This document shows, one piece after another, positions 1-10,341 of a stretch of 64,000 nucleotides of DNA; position 1 is the first letter of the stretch; each line of letters opens with the position of its first letter. Source of the DNA: Phyto melanocephala (lineage: Eukaryota > Arthropoda > Insecta > Diptera > Rhinophoridae); contig OW799233.1 in NCBI GenBank assembly GCA_941918925.1, forward strand, positions 124,892,833 through 124,956,832. The letters run 5' to 3'. The position numbers and the translations under genes are program-made. The notes under the pieces were generated by a model. The model did not search any database. It saw only the letters and a program-made list of their open reading frames with translations, and was not told where the DNA came from.

Positions 1-265
1 GGCTTATTTGACAGTGTTGTACAGAAATTGGTCAAATAAGTCTTTAATAAATCTAAAATATTTTTATGAATGCGGCAGCTAATTTATAAACTTCTAATAA
101 AACGCTTTTAATTTGTATGAATTAGACCGATAATCTTTACTTTGAAAGTTAAAGATAAGCAGAGCTTTATTTAGCTTAAGTATAATTATGATATTGAAAA
201 TCTAGTTATCAGTCCTACAATTTTATACTTTAGTCTCAAATTTTGTTTGCAATCAAAAACATTCG
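1..265. other. AT-rich flank, nothing recognised
   Basis: No repeat end, coding exon or RNA gene is visible here before the first composite element begins. Confidence 0.4.
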
Positions 266-2956
266 AAATAAAACAAGTAAGAGCACTATATTCGGCTGTG
301 CCAAATCTTTTATACCCACCACCAATTTTGTGTACATTTAAAGCACAATATTTATTATTTTGTTAATCGCTATAGAATAATCTCTTTATAATAAAATATG
401 TATCACTTTCTTTGTAGAGGGTGGTTAAATTTGAAGGGCCCATGTTTAAGGCGAACCACATCTAAACTTCAACTTTTTTCTTGTATTTCATTTGACATTT
501 CTCAATCTCAGACTAACTCAATTTGAACCGTGGAAAGATACGCAATCGAGCAACGCTTTTAAATATTAAAGATTTTTGTAAAAATTGGGGTTCAAATCAA
601 AATGCATTTTGTGCACTTCGTGATTCTTTTGGTCAACATAATCGTTCGAATTCGTCCACAATCGTGAGAATTGTAAAAAATATTTAAATTTCTGCAAAGC
701 AGGTCTGTATGAAATGTGAAAACATCTGTGAATGCCATCTTAGTTCGTTGAATGGGAAACATTGCTGTTTTTCACGATAACGTGGCAAAAGAGCAAGCAA
801 CCTCGACTCATCATCGTGCCCAACAATCGAGATTCAACAGTGTCATTGAAAATTTGCACTATCGGATCGTAGTGTGTCGCCTAGGTTGGGGGGCCATTTG
901 GCCGATATTTTGTTCCATACATAATTGAAGCATACAAATATTATCATTATAAAAATAAATGATAATAATTTCATAATAATTTTATTCAAAATCAACATAG
1001 TCCCTTAAAATTAAACCACCCATTATAACTTCGGTATGCTAGTAAAATGTTTTCATAAATTTAGTCTTTCAATGAAAGTGGCCGTTAAAATACGCGTGTC
1101 AATAAAGTTTCTGCTAATAAACATAACTTAGATATTTCAATACAGTCCTTTAGTATTCCAAAATCTTTATTCATAGAGAATTTACATGAATTTAAGAGGA
1201 AGAAAGTTAAATTGTAAGGGTCACAGGGTGATTTAAAATATACATTCTCTGCATTTTTCTAAAACGGGAAATTTATTAGTAAGATTTTGATTTTTAAACT
1301 TCTATAACATTTTGCTTTTAAAAGATTTTCAAACGAAATAAGTTTTGTATAATTTTAAAATTTGTTAGCCAGTAGTACATGAAAATAAATTGTTTATAAT
1401 GTTTAGAGATAATTTTTTTTTACTTAGGTCAAAATTTTCCTAAATTCGCATTTTTAATAGAGATGCCATCTAGTAGTTGCTAGTAGAGTCATCTATCTTA
1501 TCATCTTTATCTTATATTTAGCTACAGTACAATAAATGTCGCAGTGTAAGATGAATAAATGCTAATACATATGACTAATATATTTTTATAAAAATTTAAG
1601 GAAAAAAGTGTGCGTGGCACATCTATTTTCCGTTATAACGAAGACTTTGACCAAAAAGCCATGTTTGCAAAATTTCAGAATCGTACATATAGTTTTGTCA
1701 GTTTTATTACGTTTTAAATTTGAAATATACACTGTGCGGTATAAATTTTCGTACATTTTTATCTATAACTCTTTTCCTAATTCATAGATATAAGCGATTT
1801 TCAGGGAAAAATATTCTTTTGACTCGATAAATATATATTCGAAGTTTCATGACTACGTTTATGCGTCTGGACACAATTCAAAAGTGAAAGTGGGCGTTAT
1901 AGTAGGCGTGTCAAAGTTGTTTTTGCTAATGAGTACAACTTAGGTGTTTCAATATAGTCCTTTATTATTCCAAAATCTTTATTAATAGAGAAATTATATG
2001 AATTTTAGGTAAGACGTTATATGGGAGGTGGGCGTAAAAGTGGGCGTGGCACCTTAATTTTTTGGCATAGTAATGAAATTGCCTTGGGGGATAGACGTAT
2101 GCAAAATTTATCATCATACCTCTAATTTTAGCGGTTTTATAAGCTTTTAAATTTCATTAACGGTAGATAACGTGAAAAGTGGGCGTTATAGTAGGCGTGT
2201 CAAAGTTGTTTTTGCGAATGTGTACAACTGAGGTGTTTCAATAGAAGCCTTTATTATTCCAAAATCTTTATTAATAGAGAAATTATATGAATTTTAGTTA
2301 AAACGTTATATGGGAGGTGGGCGTAAAAGTGGGCGTGGCACATTGATTTGCCGTTACAAGAAAGCGTGTCACCAAAAAGCAAGGTGTGCAAAATTTCAGA
2401 GTCGTACATCCAATTTTGTTGCTTTTATGACGTTTTTGTTTTTAAATATACCGAAAAATACACTGTGCGGTATAAATTTTCGTACATTTTGATCGATAAC
2501 TCCTTTCCTAATGCATAGATTTAGACAATTTTCGGAAGGAAATATTGTCTTTACCCAGGAAATATATATTCGAGGTTTCGTGAGTCTACGTTAAGGCGTT
2601 TGGACACAATTCCATTTTATTCGATGTTCGAAGGACACGGTTTTTTCGACCTACTCTTGCTTTTCGAGCTATAACTCTCTTCCTAATATTCCGATTTAGC
2701 CCATTTTCAATACCAAACAAACCTTGTCTATAAGAAAGATTCTGGCAAAATTTGAGTCCCCTAGCTTTTTCGGTGCGACCTCTATCGTGCTTTCAACAGA
2801 CGGACAGACGGACGGACATAGCTAGATCGTCATAAAATCAAACCCCGATTCAGAATATATATACTTTATGGGGTCTAAAATGGATATTTCGATGTGTTAC
2901 AAACGGAATGACAAAATGAATATACCCCCACCATTTTTTTGGTGGCGGGTATAAAA
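266..2956 (+). mobile_element. Composite DINE-1/Helentron-like element, copy 1
   Basis: The element opens with ACAAGTAAGAGCACTATATT followed by the hairpin-forming TTCGGC-TGT-GCCAAA and a 'tatacccaccacca' block, and closes with the inverted form 'tggtggcgggtata' at 2940-2953. Near its end are an AGACGGAC microsatellite (about 2800-2817) and the 'tactttatggggtc' block, the arrangement known from Drosophila DINE-1/INE-1, which are non-autonomous Helentrons. A mariner-type MITE is nested at 418-1021. The middle has three diverged tandem units beginning near 1076, 1885 and 2176, each with GGGCGTTATAGTAGGCGTGT-like and GTGGGCGTGGCAC-like blocks. No transposase or helicase frame is present. A nearly identical copy lies at 40729-43424. 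Assignment to Helentrons is inferred from structure; the repeat itself is directly visible. Confidence 0.75.
418..1021 (+). mobile_element. Mariner-type MITE, internally deleted
   Basis: Terminal inverted repeats start AGGGTGGTTAAATTT and end with the matching AAATTTAAC-type complement (AAATTAAACCACCC). Inside, scattered frames resemble the N-terminal helix-turn-helix region of an IS630/Tc1/mariner transposase and its extreme C-terminus ('GGHLADILFHT', about 893-925), with the catalytic core missing. The frame carries several stops. It sits inside the 266-2956 composite and is duplicated at 40881-41484; fuller relatives are at 51129-51920 and 54222-54849. Confidence 0.75.
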
Positions 2957-3540
2957 AGTTGAACTATAATTAAGTAACGAAAGACCACACAATAGCATTT
3001 AAAACCTTTTTTTATATAAAAATCCAGAATAATTGAAAACAACTTCTTTTAAAAATAATAAAGTATTCCCAGAATTATCTTGCACTCAACTTTACTCGCA
3101 ATCAAAAATCAATTTGGAAATTAAAAAAAACACATTTTAACACATTTATCATTTCAGGAAAGGTGGTAATTAACGGCTGTAGAATAATAATTAAAAAAAA
3201 TTTTTTTCTTAATAATTACTCACAAAATGATCCATAATAGAAAAAAAAATAATAATAATGTGTTTCGTTTTTTGTCGCGTGTAAATGATTTTGCAATAAA
3301 GGTCTACAAAAATAAAATCAAAAACAAAATAATTCATGTTTTGTTTGTGTGTTTAAAAAAATATGGTAAACAAATAAATTAAAATGAATTATTAAAAAAA
3401 AACTACTTTTAATACATCCATATATATAAATAATGGATAAAAATAGTTCTTAACTTAAAGAATATTTTTTTAAAAAAATTCTATTAAAAGCACATTTAAA
3501 ATGTAGATACAAATTATCCCCCGGGGGCATGTTGTCTTGG
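2957..3540. other. AT-rich unassigned stretch
   Basis: Mostly poly-A and poly-T runs with TAAT-rich sequence; no element ends or coding frame recognised. Confidence 0.4.
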
Positions 3541-3544
3541 CGCA

Positions 3545-4110
3545 GTAATCAGCACTTAAGAATGATAGAATAAAGAATACGACTTCCCGCGCATAAAATT
3601 GAAATTTTCTGCGCATGTCGTACCAATGACGTCACTTAAACTGTGTTCCTATTTGTTAATTTTTTCACATATAAAACGACCTGGCAACCCATATTGGTAC
3701 TCAAACTTTACGCAAGCTGTGTTGCTATTGGCTAATAATTTTAAAGAGCAAACGTTATTTTAATAACAGTGCTACCAGCTTTCACGCAGTACATACCGAA
3801 TACCTAAAATAATGGAAATTATTTATATTTTTCTTAATCAAATACAAACACTATTTTGCACAAAATTGTGCAATTGGTATTTTTGAAAATTTTAAATAAA
3901 AAAACAAAAACAAATATGTATGTATACTTAGCAATGGTTTTGCCTTTTTTATCATTTGATTTGTTTGTATTAAGTAGTATTTCTGCTATGTTTTAATCGG
4001 AATACTTTAACTTGGTAACCCTTACTGTGGTCCAAACACGTCAGCTAACGGGAAGTCATGCGCAAGATGTAATCTTTATTTCTATCGTTCCTGCCAGCAC
4101 CTATGGCTGG
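3545..4110. repeat. Possible inverted-repeat element
   Basis: The left side (about 3562-3590, 'gaatgatagaataaagaata' then 'cttcccgcgca') has a diverged inverted counterpart at about 4050-4100 ('cgggaagtcatgcgc' then 'ctttatttctatcgttc'). This suggests a 0.5-kb element with degenerate terminal inverted repeats. No target duplication or coding frame was identified, so the boundaries are approximate. Confidence 0.35.
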
Positions 4111-4211
4111 GAAGTAGGAAAATTCTGGAACTTGTACATAAAAAGGTTAGGCGCATGAGTCGAGTATATGTGGTCGAGAGGCTGTAACGCACTCTCACAG
4201 CAGATCAAACA

Positions 4212-4577
4212 ATGAACAATAACGCCATGGATAGTGACACCAGTGTCTTTAATAATGGACATGAGAAAATCCTGGACCTCGAACTTAACGAGATTTGGGA
4301 GAATCAGATCACGGTAGACTTACGATTACAAGTAGGCACACATTAAGCGTGAATGCTACGATGCTGGTGATTACGAAGGGCTGTGCGATTAGAATTATCG
4401 ATAATTATAATTAACAGTCGACAATGTGAAATCGTTTTCTAGTCTAGATAAAACGCTTGTATTAGCGCGAGACTCAATAGATGAATGAATTGATGCTGAT
4501 TGGTATATTAGCTAGCGAAGGGGTTGGAAAACGGACCTCAAATTGTAATGCTCTGCTTCGATATTTTCCCAACACGA
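4212..4577 (+). pseudogene. Non-LTR retrotransposon remnant, internally deleted
   Basis: From about 4325 this matches, with divergence, the 3' end of the retrotransposon fragment at 9743-10131: shared blocks include 'gcacacattaag', 'ggctgtgcgat' versus 'gtctgtgcgat', 'cagtgtgaaatcgttttc' and the terminal 'gcttcgatatt'. Directly upstream, 4212-4349 is a short open frame of 45 codons (starts MNNNAMDSDTSVF) with coding-like composition that does not occur at the 3' end of the other copy. I infer a copy that kept a 5' ORF start and the 3' end with the middle lost, but the upstream part could be unrelated. Confidence 0.45.
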
Positions 4578-4589
4578 ATATAGACACAA

Positions 4590-5330
4590 ATTTCGATAAA
4601 TGTTTCATTTGTTAAGTATTTTAATAATGAAAAATACAAAAAGCAAAATATTTAGTTTCTTAAAAGCTGTTTGCAACTGCTTAACACAAAAAATTAAATA
4701 TGAATATCAATTACGAAATTATTATATAAAAAATGTTTTGATTTTTCTCCAATCATTAAAGTGGAAATTAATAGTTTTAATTAACAAAATATTGAGAAAA
4801 ATATCAATTAAAGCAGTAATTAAAAATTAATAAAAATTTCCACAATAAACTGGTTTTAATTAATTTAATCATTTCTATAATCGAAATTTTTGATTTTATA
4901 ATTAAAGGATTTATTATATAACTAATATAAATTACCCAGCAAAAACTAGGTAATAACTTGCTCTTACTAAACAACATACTTTTCAATGACTATTACATAT
5001 AGTCTGTCTTACTTAGAAGTATTTTAGTAATGACTTTAGACATTTGCTTAGATACATACACAATACAATTTCTTGTTGCGAAATTCGCTTGAAGCCATTC
5101 AAATACACAACTTTTTATAATTCTCATTTTGTTTAACATGCTTGGGTATAAGTAGTAATTATTTTGACAACAGTAGCAAAGCATTTCATGAAAACAGTGG
5201 TGACTTATAGATTTTCCCTGATTGTTAAATTTCAAATTAACGTATCGCAGAGTAATCTAATCGAATTTTCGTTCTTAGAAGAATCGAACGACTTCTGTAA
5301 GCCCATTATAGTAATGGGTTATATAGTTTA
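4590..5330. other. AT-rich unassigned stretch
   Basis: Short open frames here are low-complexity Ile/Lys/Asn-rich translations of AT-rich DNA. No repeat or gene recognised. Confidence 0.4.
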
Positions 5331-5896
5331 CTAGCCGCTCGGTACGTGCTTCGCTACGTAACACCAAATTTAAAAAAAGTGCCATAAGCCTTCTAGGATC
5401 TTTTCGAATTTTTGTGCTACATGCATTAGGACCGAAGATACATTATTATCGATTTTTCCCGTTTTTAACCTTTTTCCCCCTAAATTCCAAATTTTCGAAA
5501 ATGTACAAAAATATATTAGACTGTTTTAAGGAGAGTAGAACTACGTTTTTATTTTGTTCCTATTGCTATCCCTCTCAAAGATAAATGCTGTACAATAAAG
5601 GACCAAAATTCAGTTTTTACCCGTTTTATCCTCTTAAAACTCAAAATTTCCAAAAAGTACCAGACAAATATTCAATTATTTTTAACAGGCTCTTTGGTCC
5701 TTTCTGAATTTTTGTGATATCTTTATTATGCCCGGAGATACTAATTTTACCCGTAAACCGCTCGACGGATTGTGTGCAAACTTCACATAAACCATATACT
5801 AAATAGTCCGAACAAAGCCTAAACATTTGGTTCGGATAGGTGAGACCGTTCTTGAGTTATAAAATTACAACGAAAAGTGGCATTGATTTTTATATA

Positions 5897-6438
5897 AAGG
5901 GTCCGCCAAATAACTTTTTTTTTTTTAAATGCTATAAAAATTGTAGCTTCGGTTGTGTGGCACGTAGCGCCGTCCTGTTGAAACCAAATGTTGCCAATAT
6001 CTTTGTGAACAAAAATTCGCTCAACATGGCCCGATAACGATCGCTATTGACTACGGCCACTCCTTGCTTATTTTTGAAGAAAAATGTCTCAATTATGCCT
6101 CTGGACTAAAATCCGCACAAAACAGTGACTCGTTTTGGATGTATCGGCTTTTCAATGTATGCGATAGGGTTTTCTGTGCCACAAATGCGAAAATTTTGCT
6201 TGTTTACATACCCGCCAAAATCAAAATGAGCTTCATCTGAAAAGATGATTTTTTTTTTGACAAAATCGGCAAAAGCAATGTCGCAATGTTTCCCAGCGTT
6301 GTTCAAGCGTAAACACAACCATATTCGTACAGTGGAAGGATAAAATTAATTATCTGTCAAATCAGACATGAGCTAAGTGTTACCATTCACGAAATAAGCA
6401 CTAGTTGAAAACAAAAAAACGTTAGATGGCAGACCCTT
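5897..6438 (-). mobile_element. Mariner-type element relic
   Basis: Terminal inverted repeats AAGGGTCCGCCA (left) and TGGCAGACCCTT (right) are flanked by TA on both sides, the mariner target site. The minus strand carries a fragment of the transposase catalytic core (see 6106-6318). At about 540 bp it has lost most of a 1.3-kb autonomous element. It lies inside the 5' terminus of the Helitron at 5331-6449. Confidence 0.8.
6106..6318 (-). pseudogene. Mariner/Tc1 transposase fragment
   Basis: The 70-residue minus-strand frame contains IIFSDEAHFDFGGYVNKQNF, the segment around the first catalytic Asp of IS630/Tc1/mariner transposases (the Asp of FSDEAHF), then the conserved HPKRVTVLCGF strand. 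The flanking catalytic residues and the HTH are missing. It is a dead fragment of the enclosing 5897-6438 element. Confidence 0.85.
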
Positions 6439-6477
6439 TATATATATTAAAATCAAGTACTTATTAATTGCTTTTAA

Positions 6478-6600
6478 AGTAAGTACCTATTTGAGTCCCT
6501 ATTTATAAGCTACCGTAAAAAGTACTCCCTATTTGAAAGCGAGGGTGGTAAGTACTTATTTAAGTCCCTATTTGTTAGTGGGCGTGGTAAGTACTTGCCT
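6478..6600 (+). repeat. Short imperfect repeats with AAGTACTT core
   Basis: Blocks of the form 'aagtacctatttgagtccct', 'aagtactccctatttg', 'taagtacttatttaagtccc' and 'gtaagtacttg' recur about every 45-55 bp, separated by a degenerate GTGGGCGTGG-like segment. Further loose AGTACTT words occur to 6720. Origin is unknown; it may be a tandem array from a decayed Helitron. Confidence 0.45.
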
Positions 6601-8132
6601 CTAATGATCGCCGTGTTAAAATAATGAGTTCAGATGTCAAATTGTAAGTAGTAAAGAATTGTTTTCTAAGTAGTACTTTCAACTTGTGATTTTGTAATGT
6701 GTTATTTTGCTAGGTACTTATGTTTTTCTGTGTAATAAGAGTCTCTTATTAAAACCATCATTATTAGATAAATGTCATGTGTTAAACCTTTATTCTAAAA
6801 TTAATCAACTATTGAATTTCAAATAAACCAGAAACAATTGAAAGTCAACATTTAATGCGTTGTGGTCGAAAAACAGATATTTTTTTTGTCTTTCTTTTTT
6901 TGAGAGAGAAGTTTGTGAAACTTGGACCATAATAGTATAGTATGAACGCGTCATCCATGACTGCCACATGCTAGAAATTATATTCTTACATTAAATACAT
7001 CAAACTATTCTTATTCTTTTAAATAAAGCGGATTTCATGGTCATTCAAACCATTTTTTTTAATGTTCTACACATTTTTTACTTGAGAACTTTAAAAATAA
7101 CTTTTCTAATAATTTTTTTGTAATTAAAAAAAAATTATAATTATGTTTAATTATGCATAATTAGAAAATATACATCATTAAACAAAGTTGCAACAATAAA
7201 ACAATTTTTTACTTTTTTAAAATATTCTTAAGAGTCTTATACACTTTAATAAATATTAATAACACAAAGTATTAATATTTAAAAATATTTTGCAGGTTCG
7301 CCTGTCAAATGAAAAAAAACTACTTGATCACAAAAAGCAGCAACAATACGAATAGTTTTGACGGTTTTCAGATTTTGCCAACTGCTATTTCGGCGTCTTT
7401 CTCTACTCTATACAAAAGTATTATTCACACATGATAATTTATTTATTTTAAAGCATTAAAAAATTAAATGATTATTCATTTTATTTATTTGTTCAAAAAT
7501 TAATAAAGCAAAAAACCAAAATCGTTTTTATGGCTGCTGATGCTGCTAATTTACATACATGAGTATAACTCCAGTAATAAAGACAATATTTATATAAAAT
7601 GGATTTCTTAGAATAAAATACAATATCATATTTAACAAATTTTTAACGATAGTAAAAGAAAAAAAAAATCGATTGAGAAAGTCAAAATCGGTCAAGCCAA
7701 GCCATACTATTGTTTCACTACACTTAACTTTAACACTTGTATTAGCGTTAAGCAGGTCGAGGTGGATTCACGTATTTATTTCGGACAAACAACAATTTTA
7801 ATTAAGAGTTTTCTGCAGCACGATTTACATAGAAAATAAATATGAATTTCAATTTTAAAATTAATATTATTAATTAAAATTTTTTTTTTGATTTTGCTCC
7901 AATTATCAAAATGATACTTTTAATTAAATATAAATAAATAGTTTTAATAGAAAAAAAATATTGCTTAAAATATCAATTAACAGAGTTACTAAGTTTATTA
8001 AAAATTCTAAAATTTTTAACAATGCTTTTGAATTATTTTTTTAAATTTTCGAATTATTTAAATAAAGTAGTTATTGTTCAATAAAAGTACCCTAAAAGAA
8101 AATAGATTTATTTTTTATGTATTTATACTAAC
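6601..8132. other. AT-rich unassigned stretch
   Basis: No element ends, exons or RNA genes seen. The sequence is dominated by AT-rich single-copy-looking DNA. Confidence 0.35.
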
Positions 8133-8924
8133 TAATACCGGTGTGCACCCCCATCCATCGTAATGAAATAAAAATTTTATAGTTCAAAAATATATTTATT
8201 TTTCAAGTGCTACGTCTACTATTACTAAATCAACAATTTCTTATTCAAATAATCATATAGACGTCAAAGTGTCTCTTGCAAAATTTGGGTACTCTAACTA
8301 TTATCGCTTCCCAGATATACGAATTTTTGTATTTAATTCATATGTTAGGTGCCACGCCCACTATAACTAAAGCATCCATTTCTTATCAAAATAATCATAT
8401 AGATGTCAAAGCTTCTCGTGCAAAATTTGGGTACTCTAACTGTTATCGCTTTCCGAATATACGAATTTTAGTATTCAATTGCTATGAGAGCTGCCACGCC
8501 CACTATTTCTAATGTACCCATTTTTTCCAGAAATGTTTATTTTTGTGTCAAAGTTGCTCTTGCAAAATTTTAGTACTCTAATCGATATCGTTTTCCAAAT
8601 ATACGAATTTTAGTATTTAATTCATGTGGCCACGCCTACTATTGAAAGTCCGCCCATTGTTCGTGTGGATGGCAAAGTTTACCGTACTTAATTTGAAGAC
8701 TCTAGCTGCATTAACTTTCGTGATATATAATATTTAATACTTATTCTTTAATAGGGCGTGGCACCCCGCCCACTTACAATTTCAAACCAAAGTATAGCCT
8801 ATAGTTTCTTCCAGACATACAGAAAGATTCTGTGAAAATTTCAAGGAAATCGGTCCAGCCATTTAACCGTCTATAAAGCACAAACAAACATACGAACACA
8901 CATTGATTTTTATATATATAGATT
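8133..8924 (-). mobile_element. Helitron-like element with ~140-bp tandem units
   Basis: The right end (8909-8924) is TTTTATATATATAGA, the reverse complement of the TCTATATATATAAAA 5' terminus seen in the Helitrons at 46330 and 59049. Inside are four tandem units, each carrying a CACGCC(C/T)ACTATT-like block (near 8212, 8354, 8495 and 8632) followed by 'gcaaaatttgggtactctaac' and 'atacgaatttt'; spacing is about 137-142 bp. The left end is not clear, so the start is approximate. No coding capacity. Confidence 0.6.
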
Positions 8925-8948
8925 AACATATGTATATCAATAAATAGG

Positions 8949-9150
8949 GTGCCCCGATGGACTAGTCAGCAGTGTGCTGCTCTGCTAGTTTGGAGGTTGC
9001 GGGTTCGATTCCCACCGGAGACTCTGGACTTGTCTGCTTCCTTTCTATTCTATTCTTACTTTTCTATTCAGGTATCACAAAGGGATCAATATAATGTACC
9101 CAAGTGAGCTGCACAACAGCTGCCTGTTCTACCTACCTACCTACCTAACC
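8949..9150 (+). mobile_element. tRNA-derived SINE
   Basis: A 202-bp insert is flanked by a perfect 15-bp direct repeat ATATCAATAAATAGG (8934-8948 and 9151-9165), a typical target duplication. Its 5' part has a tRNA-like RNA polymerase III promoter: an A-box-like TGGACTAGTCAG at 8958 and a canonical B box GGTTCGATTCC at 9002. The 3' end is a short (ACCT)n tail. A functional tRNA is unlikely because the 5' half does not fold as a proper cloverleaf and a tRNA-unrelated body follows. Insertion is presumably by LINE machinery. Confidence 0.85.
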
Positions 9151-9461
9151 ATATCAATAAATAGGTGCATACATATTTTCTTAATTATATTTCGAATATT
9201 ATAAGTTAAGAAAAATAAAAAGCATAATAGAGTAGATACAATAAGGCTACTCATGAATGAAACTGTGCCAATTTGCTCAGAGCTAATTTTCTATGCATAT
9301 TACGATGGATTGTGAGCGTGCTTTTATAATCTGAAATACATATTTATTTCAGACGGTGTTTGTCAGAGTTACCGACTGAAAAAAGTCTGGCAACTTCTTA
9401 CTGAACTCTGAAGGTTCTTCACTAAAATTTCGTTTATTTATTACATATCGTTGGATTAATA

Positions 9462-10220
9462 AGCAAACCTGCTAAATTCACTTTTTAAGTAAATTGAGAT
9501 TTTGATGCCGTGTGGTATAGAAAGATACGCCTCGTCGACCAGCATGTAATTTTTCTTCAATTTAAGTCTTAAGAAAACCTGCTAAATCCTCTCACAAAAA
9601 AATTTTGTACGAAAAACTGCTAAATTCAGTACATTTTTAGTTCAGTGTTGAATACTAACTCCAATTTGTTTTTTTTTGTTGTTTTTTACATGAAGAATAC
9701 CATAAAATAAGCCAACTATATGTTAAGTTTTCCTCTCAAGCTACAAATATAAGACGATGCAGATCATGGATGATGATATTTGCATAATGTGCCTGGAGGT
9801 GCCGAGACAGCAGCGCATGTAGTATGCGAGTGTCAGGCGTTGGCGAGCCGAAGATTAAGGATCACAGGCAAGCACACATTAAGTGAGAGTGCGATGGGGG
9901 ACCTTAGTCTGAGAGAGATGCTGGCGTTTACAAAGGTCTGTGCGATGAGGATTGTCGACAATCACCAGTCGGCAGTGTGAAATCGTTTTCCTAATCCAGA
10001 GCAAACGCCGGTTGTGGCGCGGGACTCAGTGATTGAAGGTATACTGATCGGTAGACACGAAATCACTGAGGAGCGAAGGGGGTCGAAAAGGGACCCGTGA
10101 TAGTAGTGGTTTGCTTCGATATTCCCCCTACATGTGTATTATGTAAGCTACAAATATGAAATTTAAGAAGTTTTTTGTCTCTTCTGTAAAATTTTCTTAA
10201 AGGAAGTTAGCAGGTTTGCT
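9462..10220. mobile_element. Terminal-inverted-repeat element with nested retro fragment
   Basis: The left end AGCAAACCTGCTAAATTC (9462-9479) is matched in inverted form by the right end at about 10205-10220 (GTTAGCAGGTTTGCT). CTGCTAAAT words recur inside at about 9579 and 9609. A non-LTR fragment (9743-10131) lies inside. The superfamily is not recognised and no target duplication longer than 2 bp is evident. Confidence 0.6.
9743..10131 (+). pseudogene. Non-LTR retrotransposon 3' end, zinc-knuckle fragment
   Basis: The 66-residue frame at 9780-9980 has AETAAHVVCECQALASRRLR, the H-x(3)-C-x-C part of the C-terminal zinc knuckle of retrotransposon ORF2 proteins (I/R1-like type). The first cysteines are upstream in another frame. 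The stop at 9978 is followed by a GC-richer 3' UTR ending 'gcttcgatattccccc'. The copy is 5' truncated, as is usual for such elements; a diverged relative is at 4325-4577. Confidence 0.7.
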
Positions 10221-10341
10221 ATATGTATGTACGTATTTCATATGGGATGAATGGTGATACAAACTATTGTTATTGCGTGACAACACGTTGTCAAGGGTAT
10301 ATAAGATTCGGCATGGCCGAATATAGCACTCTTACTTGTTT
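10220..10341 (+). mobile_element. DINE-1-like 3' fragment
   Basis: Matches the last ~120 bp of the elements at 34438 and 39104: 'gatgaatggtgatacaaac', 'gggtatataagattcggc' with hairpin partner 'ggccgaata', then 'gcactcttacttgttt'. The 5' part is absent, cut where the 9462-10220 element ends. Confidence 0.75.

Larger units (their letters stand above)
5331..6449 (-). mobile_element. Helitron, minus strand, with nested mariner relic
   Basis: Read on the minus strand, the 3' terminus is a GC-rich hairpin region ending in CTAG followed by T (5327-5334 on plus), the usual Helitron 3' end. The other side ends in 'tttttatata', the beginning of the TCTATATATA-type 5' terminus, which is interrupted at a TA by the mariner relic at 5897-6438 and then continues as 'tatatatta'. 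No Rep/helicase frame is seen, so it is non-autonomous or decayed. The exact 5' limit is uncertain. Confidence 0.6.

Noticed and set aside
2310..2492. 60-codon frame duplicated at 42753-42935
   Set aside because: The frame lies in the tandem unit of a non-coding composite repeat; its conservation reflects DNA identity between two element copies.
8949..9020. tRNA gene
   Set aside because: Box B is perfect but there is no convincing cloverleaf, and the target duplication and tail show a SINE.
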